Part shown: in pieces, positions 55,322-64,000 of the stretch | How the letters are laid out: every line of letters starts with the position of its first letter | Position numbering within the stretch: the first letter of the stretch is position 1 | Assembly: GCA_903813345.2 (NCBI GenBank) | Contig: CAIIXF020000012.1 | Location: 1,343,318 to 1,407,317 of the forward strand | Length of the DNA stretch: 64,000 nucleotides | Origin: Owenia fusiformis | Taxonomy: Eukaryota > Annelida > Polychaeta > Sabellida > Oweniidae | Direction: 5' to 3' | Notes under the pieces: generated by a model | What the model saw: only the letters and a program-made list of their open reading frames with translations | Told to the model about the DNA's origin: nothing | Database searches by the model: none | Translations under genes and position numbers: made by a program

Positions 55322-57680
55322 GTAAGAGGACAATATACGAAAAAATAATATTGTCAGTACTTTATAAGGTAATCATTTTATCATTTAACAAACTTATTTG
55401 TAACATTTATACAACACCACATTTTACAATAGGTGACTTACAGTCTGAATATTTATTCAGACGAAGGATACAGTCTAGGGTGACCCTGTGACGTGTTGCA
55501 AATTACAGGTAAAACTTACAGGTGTCAATTACAGGTAAAATACCACAGGTTGATGCAGGTGAACACATGTAGGCAAATGGTTGTGTAAGGTAGCATATTG
55601 TTTAGCTTGTGGAATCCAATATAAAAATTTGATGCTTCACATTTTGAATGAGTTTTTCCATTTATTGCAATCAAATTATAATACTGTTAGTATGTTTACG
55701 TTCAGTCAGCCCGCCTGATTGCAAAATACACGATGTTTATTTTGTATTTTAGGAGATTATAATGATATTGGCATATTGCCTAATCCATATGTCACCAAAC
55801 TTAATCCAGTATATTCTTTCAGACATGTGTACATCAATGAATCAAGATGTCATGTATATTAGATCTTAACTAATTTTATGGCAATTTGTATAATAACATT
55901 GTTAATGGGGTCATAACAAGGCACTAATTAGGCTATCATGTATTATCTTAAGGTGTGATACACCCATCTGGTGATTTTACATTGGGCTGCCTCAGTAGCA
56001 TATTTAGCAGTACCACTTTCAAGTAGGGCCAGAGATTGTCCACTCGATATTTATATAGTTGGCTTACTTATGTCTTACCTGTAATTATTACAGGTACTTA
56101 CCTACCACATACTCAGGTATGCAATTTCAAATAATTCATAATTATATATTTTTGGCAGCAAATCAGAATTATACACATACTAACATGTATGAATACTTTG
56201 TATTGTTGCAATAAAATATAATTAATATGTAACTTTGATATCAAAGTGTGGGAGAAGTTATTAGTTAAAACAGTTTAAAAACGGTTATATCTTATCAGGA
56301 ATTTAAACTTCATTTCAAACGGTTAATATACTTTAAGTGCTCAGTTAAAAAGGTTGTTTGCATATAATGTCCTAAGTTGCATATACATATAGCACTCTTG
56401 CGACTAATCTTGTTAATATCCAATTTATTTTCAAATTTAATTCTGTCAAATGGTGCAACTTCAAGCCTAAATCTATCAGCTATCAAAACTTGTTAAGAAA
56501 TAAGGCGAATGTGCATATATTGAACCACTTATAACTTATTGGATCAAATCATATTCTAATTCTATGGTCTGAATAATGGTCATCAATAATTCACTATTCT
56601 ACGATGTTCCAATTTGAGGGATGTATGATTTGTTTTTATTTCAACATGGCTTTTAGCTAGACGGTTCAAGCCCCTTGGTCGAAATTCTTTCAAATCCATA
56701 CAATTCTCAATCATGAGTACTTTTTAAGTGATTTTGGGCGAAAACTGTCAAATTTGAATCCCCTAGAGTTTCTTAAAAGCTGGCTACAGACCTGTTCTAA
56801 TATGTATATTTTCTACTTAGGCTTGGCCTGATACTGCTTTCATTAAAGATCTCTTGTACATAAAAACAGTATTTTTTATGTCCCTTGACTATATCAAGTT
56901 TACTTAAAGCTAACATGTGAAACTCCTCATGGTAATTGGACTTGATGTTGCAAAGTTTTTAAGTAGGTGTGAATGAAGATTGAGTGATGAATAAAAAAGT
57001 TGACCACATGTTTTGATATCCTGGTAGTAACATAGTAAGACATTAAAGGTGCAACAATTAGTGCAGAGGGGCCATTCAACGATCATGGACCAGTGTCAAA
57101 AAATATTTAAGTTTGGATATTTCATCAAGACTAACATCTATTTTTATTATCCACAAAAAAAACCACTAGATAAACATTATTTCAGCATATATTCCTCTTA
57201 AAACATGGTGGATCTTAAAAATATAAAAGCGGATTTCCCCTTTTTGAAGCTTTGAACTGAATTTACACTTCTTAATGCTGAAATTGATAGTTTATACATA
57301 CATTTTAAGAAAATAGGTCTGTCAAAGAAGATGTTAAGCCAAATGTTGCCTTGATAGCTCATAAAAAGTTAAAATTTTCCTATTTTCTCTCTACAGGCCT
57401 TGTTGCCCCTTTAATATGCTAAAACAGTCATGCAGAGGGTAGAGTCATTTTTTTATATTAAATAGGGGACATTTAGGTTGGTTGTTTAGGGTAGGGTAAA
57501 TTTATCATATTGGGAGGGGTAATTTAAGGAGGGGTTTAGTATAGGGGAGAGATTATTACAAGTTATCTTAAAAGTTCACTATTATATAATCTATCTTGTT
57601 TACTGCTTGAACATCTATGATCCCGTGTCAATTTAAAGCAAGCTTTTTAGAAACAGTCTAGTCAGGTAGATGGAAGCTTA
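55322..57680. other. Non-coding, AT-rich; one decayed MITE
   Basis: No supported exon. About 56650-56796 is a degraded copy of the CAGGCCCGTAGCC family (GCCCCTTGGTCGAAATTCTT, then CTGGCTACAGACCTG). Short ACAGGTAAAA repeats lie at 55505-55555. Confidence 0.5.
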
Positions 57681-57689
57681 TTTTCAAAA

Positions 57690-57765
57690 TATCAGCGTCT
57701 CAGAAAGGCAGGGGCCTGTTTTCTAAATATCAGTGTCTCAGAAAGGCAGGGGCCTGTTTTCAAAA
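57690..57765. repeat. Two-copy tandem repeat (about 37 bp)
   Basis: GTCTCAGAAAGGCAGGGGCC followed by TGTTTTCNAAAT occurs twice in direct succession. Non-coding. Confidence 0.75.
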
Positions 57766-59320
57766 TCACAGGTAGGTACATCACCTACAAGTAGCCTAGC
57801 CACTAGCGACCATGCTGCTATATATATTGTTGACTTCCAAAACAGGTAATAAATAGTGTCTAATTGTAGCGGACACTGATGTGCTACAAGCAGTGTACCA
57901 TGTATTCTTATCTCTACCAGAGTCTGCCAAATATCAACTTATCTTTTTGTTCCACTTTTTTCTGGCATCAAGATTGATGGACCTGTCACATACAATATAT
58001 ATGAAGCTCTAGCTTAGTCTTGCTTGAGACTCTGGACCCCCATCCCACTCTATCTACTTCACCAACACATGTGGGGAGGGAGATATATAGTAGAGGGGAG
58101 GGGGCACAAGGCTTGTAGCTAGACAAGCTCTCTCTATTTTTCTCTACTATTTTTTTCTGAAAGATACCAGACCATTGAACTAAAGATAGCAAGTAAAAAG
58201 CAAAAACTGATAAAAGAAATGTTTTTAGCATTGTTATCTTTGCTCAACATGTGTAGACTTATTTTAGAAGGCAACGTGCACATGTTATGTTACACAATTT
58301 TTACTTCTATTCTTTCTTCATTTATGGCCCCATTTCCAACCCTCTCTTACTAAATATGGAGAAAAACAGATACCAGAATAATTAAGTACCAAAAAAACTA
58401 GTTTTATTATAGTTTATATTTTGGAAATCATCCCATTTATAGGTTTTATTGTATAGCACATATTTAGGTCCAGGTATATCTAGTAAATCAGCTGTCTCAG
58501 ATATTACAAAGTTTTACATAAACAAAGTTATTTTATGATTTCATAGTATGTTATTTTGATGAATTAGACAGGTAAACACAGACTTGTCCACTTGATAGCA
58601 TCATGAGTGATCTATATCATATAATAAGTAAATATTCAGCCTAGATTATTTGCCAAAATGTACTTTTCCTTTGCTATGTAAAATCTGGAATGTATGCAAA
58701 AATGTCATTGTATGAACATGAAATGAATTACAAATTAATTTTGGTCACTGAAAAAATAATAAAAACAGATTTTAAATATGAATCAGGGGGGGGGATCCAT
58801 GTCAGCTCTCAATTAACCTCTTAACTACCTGGAGTGACAAGATTTCTCGTCACCTCAGAAATGACCTTGAAACCTAGAGTGTCGAGAAAATCTGTCACAA
58901 AAACTTTTATTAAAATTGCTCCATTTTAACAATTTTCATCCAATTTACACAAAAATTGTTTTGAAACGTGTAGAAATGATCTCTGCTGTCTAATTCTACT
59001 AAGTTGAGCATCTAACTTTGATATCAAAAGGTGGCAAAAATGAAAAATTCTCTGGTTTCAATCGATTTTAGAGCTTGGGATTCAAGAGGTTAAGGGACTT
59101 TTTAGTGTGAAGGTCAGTGTGCCAATATTGTTCTCATTGCTTGAAATATGCAATGCCAAAAACCAACTGTTTCACCTACTGTGATGTAAAATTTAATATG
59201 AAATGCATAAACATGTATATTATGGTACATATTAGTATGGGTATTAATATATGATTTTAATACAATCAAAAATATAATTATGCCTAAGTCTAATCAGAAT
59301 TCAAATGAAAAAAAGATAAT
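57766..59320. other. Non-coding interval
   Basis: No exon or named repeat I can support apart from a G-run at about 58786. Contains a low-complexity purine/pyrimidine patch near 58070-58110. Confidence 0.45.
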
Positions 59321-59326
59321 AATATA

Positions 59327-59405
59327 TGAGGGTTGTCCCAGAAGAAGAAGAAGAATATTAAATAAATTTAGAGCATATAGTGCATTACTTCTGGGACAAC
59401 CCTCG
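59327..59405. mobile_element. Minimal mariner-type MITE (79 bp)
   Basis: Ends TGAGGGTTGTCCCAGAAG and CTTCTGGGACAACCCTCG with TA on each side (59325-59326 and 59406-59407). The arms take up almost half of its length, separated by a purine-rich and AT-rich core. The TAYGAGGG end is of mariner type; no coding. Confidence 0.85.
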
Positions 59406-59860
59406 TAGAACTCTGTGAATGCTCTACTTGTGGTCATTAAGATCTTAGAGGCACCAAAACTGCCAAAATCATCTGTTGTAATCAGAGTTTCTATTATTCA
59501 AAGTCAGAGTTTAATATGGCAGATGTGGAACCAGGGTAAAAAATCCTTTGTGTTTCAAATCTTAATTTCACATAAGGTGAATTATTGGTCAGATTCTAAT
59601 GTTACCCATTTGGGATTAGAATCCACTTTGACAGATGGTCATCAGATTAACTGCCAGGTTTCATTTCACCATGACACATCATCGCCATAACATCATCCTC
59701 ATTACCTTGACAACAACACCATCATTACCTTGACAACCACATAAATCAGAGTGTAAATAGCTCACTGGTATCATTTTGAAGTTGAGTTATATGCAGGGTC
59801 AGGAACAGACTCCCATCTTGACCTTGTTTGGTTGGAAAGGCCACCAATGCAGGGGACAAC

Positions 59861-60053
59861 ATGGGCGTAGCGCCTGGTACGTTGGGTACGCACAGGCGTA
59901 CCAGATGGTTGCAATTTTGCTCCAAATACAACCAGATTTCAAAATTTTCCTGGGGGAGAACCCCCAGACCCCCTGAATGCTCGATTTTTGATTCACTCAA
60001 CTCTTGTCTATGTGGTGGTGGTGTACTTCTTAGACAAATAGTGCTACGCCCAT
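59861..60053. mobile_element. ATGGGCGTAGC MITE (193 bp) with 7-bp target duplication
   Basis: Ends ATGGGCGTAGCG and GTGCTACGCCCAT are inverted; GGACAAC flanks both sides (59854-59860 and 60054-60060). The inside has GGGTACGCACAGGCGTACCA and a CCCCCAGACCCCC tract. Its ends resemble, but its interior differs from, the GGGCGTAGCC element at 43692. Confidence 0.85.
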
Positions 60054-60060
60054 GGACAAC

Positions 60061-62440
60061 ATATTGCTAACATTGAGATATGATGAGGATGCAGGTAAAC
60101 TTGACTGAAATGCAGGTATATTTACCTGAGTTGACAACGATTAACTTCTACCTAAAATTATTAGGTGAATCCTATTTACTCATCTGGTTCATGTATCTTA
60201 TTGAAATAAACGTAAGTGCAATATTTTTTAAATCATAAAATATAAATATTATATTCTGTGTATTCAATTTTTATTTTATTTGACACTTTGATAAAACAGG
60301 CTAACATTAGGCCATGTATCTTAGATGATGATTGTAATAAGTTGCCCAAGTTCATTAAAAAGTTGGTTATTTTGTAAAGTTTGATTGATGTTGTAAAAAG
60401 ATACATATGGAGATAGTCACAGTGTTGAAGTGGTAAATAATCTACCTGGTGTTGTTGGGAAAATAAACTGAGGTTTTTGTGTTATATGACATGCTTGATT
60501 TGAATAAATAGTGACTTTTCACCTGGGATACCTGAGTAGACATTATTTATGTGATATTCTTCAATTTTCCCATCATGCGAGATTGTTTGATGGAATCAGG
60601 AAGCATTTAACCAAGTTGTAATGTCTAGAACCAGACTCATTAATAAAGGTAAATACAAATGAAATTGCTTTCCTGTATTCGATCCTGGGTTAATATGACC
60701 TATGGAACTGTTGAAAATGACAAAATTTATCAAAAATGGTAAGTGGCATCATTTGAAATTGACGCATTATCACACAAATCTATCAAATACAGGGTGACCC
60801 AAAAAACGCAACCCTATAAAATTTCAGGATTACTAAAGAGTAGCCTAGAGGGTTGTAATTTTGTGTCACTCTGTATTATATGTATAAAAACGTGCCTTGT
60901 TTATTTACATGCATTAAGTTTGATCCATCATGTTTTTTAAAGATATTTAATGTACCTCAGTTCAAGTGGCTTAATATATCAAAACGAATTAAAAAGAATA
61001 AACCACACAGTTTGAAAAACTTGATCTTGGCGACCTATCATTCATAAGATTTTATCAATTAATTAAGCTTAAAATAAACTTAATAACTTTAGATGTATGT
61101 TAATGTAAGGTCATATCCTACTTGGCAAATATGTTGGCTAAAGATATACAGTTCAAAAATGTAGTAATACAGGTTTTGAGTTGAAAATGATTTTTTAGTT
61201 ATTTGATAAATTCTTAAGTGATTAATAAAATGTTATTTATTTGCTTTTATGTTCAGCATCATGGTGATCTCAGTCAGAGATGACAGTGATAAAAACAAAA
61301 GTACAGGGCGTCAAATAAGTCTGTTCTCCCCCAGTACAGTACAGTAAAACCCATCAAGTGGTACATATTGCCGATTTAATGTTAAATTATATATGAAAAC
61401 CTCCCATGTTGAACACTATCACAACTAAAGGAATTCTATTTGATTAGTTTAACTGTGTATTACATAACAAAAAAAGATTCAGATGCCATGGCAACATCAA
61501 CAATGCCCCTTTGAGGGAACTGCCTTATAAAAGAACCTCAGGTTGACCCTAAGACTAAAAGAATAGTTAGTGTTATGTAGACCCCTTGTAAGTCCCCCTA
61601 TCCTATAGGAAGTGAAGTAGATGAAGGTGTTCAAGAGACATAAAGCAGAAGTAGATTAGGGTGTTCGAGATTCATGACGCAAGACTACTGCAATCAATCC
61701 TGCTATATCTTAACTTAATCATACAAAACACTTGTTTTACCACACTCATTGATTTCTAATATTATATTGTAGAAAAGTGTGAAAGACTAGGTTAGAGAGT
61801 GAATCAAGCTATTGGTATTCTATCCTTATATTTAGACCACAAATGTTCATTCCTTCAATAAATTCTATCGATCTATACTCTACTCATAAAAAACTATGTT
61901 ATATAGTTCCATATTGTGATTCATCTATATATCTCAGGTGATCTATATATAATTCTATGAAAAAAACATGTACATAATCAATATTACGAAAGCAAAACTG
62001 TACAGTACTCTCTACCAGAGCTTGACTACCAGGTCTTGACTCTCTACCAGGATTTGACTCTCGACCAGAGACTACCTAACTTATAAGCCTCTTTAAAATC
62101 AAGATTAGTTTTCATTATGACAAAAGCTATTTAGGTAGGCCAAGTAGAATAGGTAATCTGTCTCTACACTAATAAATCTTTCACAGGTTTGCATCAGTAT
62201 AAGTAGGCCTACCTTAAGCCATTTACTCATCCCTGATTATTTCTCCAACCTTAATGAGCATTGTGATAATGCAACCTTCATTTGGACGTGATGTTGAGGC
62301 AGAGATGATGCTTAGTGTTTGATAGAGAGTCATTATAGGAAGTGATTGATCAATGTGAAAATTACTAGTGATAGCAATTTCTTATTGTTGTTTTATCTTC
62401 TATCGTGCGCTTGTTTTACTGAATTAAATCAAGCAAATTA
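60061..62440. other. Non-coding interval with short MITE remnants
   Basis: 60789-60875 has ACAGGGTGACCCAAAAAACG at the left and GTGTCACTCTGTA at the right, a possible 87-bp mariner-type remnant. 61303-61330 (ACAGGGCGTCAAATAAGTCT) is a lone end of the family at 24827. 61990-62065 has three or four copies of a CTCTACCAGRNNTTGACT unit. No exon supported. Confidence 0.5.
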
Positions 62441-62519
62441 ATTTCATGGAAAAATGCATTTGTCCCCCACCCCTAATTATTTTTCATTCCCAAATATCAA
62501 GCAAACATGGAAACAGGCA

Positions 62520-62625
62520 GGGAAACAGTTTGGCGGTTTGCCATGGCAACAGTTTGGTGGTTTGCCATGGCAACAGCTTGGCGGTTTGCCATAGCAACAG
62601 TTTGACGGTTTGCCATGGCAACAGT
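62520..62625. repeat. 26-bp tandem array of X-box-like palindromes
   Basis: Four units of GCGGTTTGCCATGGCAACAG followed by TTTGG, with small changes (one has CCATAGCAAC). The core TTTGCCATGGCAAC matches the palindromic RFX X-box GTTGCCATGGCAAC at 13 of 14 positions. It may be regulatory or a chance minisatellite. Confidence 0.7.
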
Positions 62626-62827
62626 CAGTAAATCACTACACACTTGGTACATACAGTATATATGTACATGTGTATCATGTCAGCTATACATTACAGTATA
62701 TCACTATGTAATGATTCAACTGTAATGAGCAGATAATAATGCATTGTCAGCACACTTTAGGAGATGCATTATAATGAGCAAAGGAGCTAGCTTAGATGTA
62801 TCAAATTGCATCCTTGTAATGCAATAC

Positions 62828-62883
62828 CTCCTTTGGATGGTGGTCCTCTTCATCAGTTTACTCATAGCATCTTTCTGTTTCAC
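62828..62883 (-). CDS. Candidate internal exon
   Basis: On the minus strand a good acceptor (ATGTTTCAG) precedes 56 nt reading VKQKDAMSKLMKRTTIQR and then a possible donor GTATTG. The basic, helical peptide looks protein-like and the frame is open, but no neighbouring exon was found. Low confidence. Confidence 0.25.
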
Positions 62884-63111
62884 CTGAAACATCTCAGGGA
62901 TTAGAAGAAATGAGACGTCATGGTTTAGCATGATCTCAGTTTGGTGAGTGACTGTTGGTATCTCAATTATCTTGTCTTTCTAAACAAGCTGCTCGATAGA
63001 TTTATCTGAAATTTTCAGGGATGTTTTGGTTATGAATCAAATTCCAAAATCAGTTTTGATTTTGTTCAGTAAAGTATAGACATCCATTTTTGATTTTTAG
63101 GTATGTTAGAT

Positions 63112-63319
63112 CAGGCTCGTAGCCAGAATTTGTCAAGGGTTCACTTTTTTCACTTTTCAAAAATTCCAGAGGGGGGTTACTTATGACTATTTTGGTCCAA
63201 AAATGGCCAAAATCACTTAAAAAGTGCTCAGAATGGTGAAAAACTGCATGATTTTGAAAGATTGTTTGGCCAGGGGTGGCTCCGTTCGAACCCATCAACC
63301 CCCCCTGGCTACGGGCCTG
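63112..63319. repeat. CAGGCCCGTAGCC fold-back MITE, copy 3
   Basis: Left CAGGCTCGTAGCCAG and right CTGGCTACGGGCCTG are inverted. The interior matches 51491-51694 in reverse orientation (AGTGCTCAGAATGGTGAAAA, ACTGCATGATTTTGAAAGA). Confidence 0.8.
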
Positions 63320-64000
63320 TTAAATTGTTCATACATTGCTCATTCCCCAGACATGCATTCAAGATTTTCGAGTTGTATATATACCAATCATGCACAACCA
63401 TTATGTTGCGTACACATATGTTACCTAATTGAATTATTCAATCAGGCACAGCAAAGCAACATCAAAGTTCACCACACAATCAGACTATGATATTTTATTG
63501 ATTCTTGTAAACGTTACACAATGAGATTATGCAGCATTCACTTTAATCAAAACTGTGAGCAGAATTGGATTAATGGCTGACTTTAATAATTCATGCTAGA
63601 CGTGTTCTTGTACCATCTGACCATATTGTTCCAGACATCCCTTGTATGTGATCTATTGCATCCTTTTAATTTTTGGGTTCTTATTGTCTAAACGGGAGTG
63701 GGGGAGAATCTAATACAAGTCAGTTATCTCACATGGTATGCTGAATGTCAGAGTCTAGAAAAGAAACTCTCTTTAAAAGAAGCAAAATTAAACTACATGG
63801 CCAATGGGAAAGAGTACATGTACTAACAGAGACTTGGTTCAAAAATAAGAGGTAGATATGATCCTAATGGCTTAGCAGTTTATAGGTGACCATCTGGCTG
63901 TGGTACCACTGGCCTCTTAGAGGTATTAATCACCATGTTTAATCACCATGCTTGTTAGATGTTATACAACATCAAACATTTCCTTAACAAAATATTGCAT
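63320..64000. other. Non-coding end of window
   Basis: No supported gene, RNA or repeat. Short ORFs lack splice sites and recognisable sequence. Confidence 0.4.

Noticed and set aside
59415-59690. 91-codon ORF
   Set aside because: Not similar to anything I know, no splice context, and the tail is a CATCATTACCTTGACAACAC-type low-complexity repeat.
60660-60742. A possible plus-strand exon MTYGTVENDKIYQK before GTAAGTGG
   Set aside because: Good donor, but no acceptor, promoter or neighbouring exon, and the peptide is not recognisable.
1-64000. tRNA, rRNA and snRNA genes
   Set aside because: I looked for B-box-like GGTTCGANTCC and other conserved cores on both strands and found none with a matching cloverleaf; a covariance-model search would be decisive.

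Overview
This is a window of nuclear genomic DNA from an animal, most likely a marine invertebrate; phylum is not resolved from sequence alone. Evidence: AT-rich DNA, a 20-exon gene with GT-AG introns, a single-exon giant ankyrin-repeat gene, a Tx1/L1-like LINE, PIF/Harbinger, FLYWCH-MULE and mariner DNA transposons, and a very dense load of fold-back MITEs. No bacterial-style operon, ribosome-binding site, rRNA or tRNA gene was seen.

Layout. 1-1720: fold-back MITE and AT-rich flank. 1721-6040 (+): intact 1439-aa ankyrin-repeat protein with two internal higher-order repeat blocks. 6177-7977: fold-back element and a decayed mariner. 9396-17408 (+): a gene with three recognised exons encoding two trypsin-like domains in tandem, the first apparently lacking the catalytic serine; its 5.6-kb intron holds a 181-bp tandem array, a non-autonomous MULE (11493-13917) carrying three further insertions, and about 1 kb of GGCTC-rich repeat. 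19128-26622: a PIF/Harbinger-type element split by a full-length but decayed LINE with 15-bp target duplications, which is itself split by a 611-bp TA-flanked MITE (three-level nest). 26640-31142: a presumed autonomous MULE (PHD-like finger, FLYWCH, DDE transposase with two frameshifts) whose ends are arrays of a 16-bp repeat. 32661-39690: fold-back elements and a 2-kb satellite-like array bounded by its own inverted repeats.

40165-52700 (-): a complete 20-exon gene for a 920-aa GH63-type glycoside hydrolase of the family containing yeast YMR196W. Exon phases close perfectly (2763 nt including stop) and the family motifs are intact. At least five of its exon edges have been locally tandem-duplicated into adjacent introns, making repeated decoy splice sites. 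52701-64000: mostly non-coding with MITEs; two short candidate first exons (one signal-peptide-like, one downstream of CACGTG and TGACGTCA motifs) and a tandem array of RFX X-box-like palindromes.

The host genes do not form an obvious pathway. The ankyrin gene and the tandem trypsin-like gene are neighbours on the same strand, but a functional link is speculation. The clearest novel points are the MULE family with 16-bp-array termini and its nested non-autonomous relative, the tandem protease/pseudoprotease gene, and the repeated exon-edge duplications in the GH63 gene.
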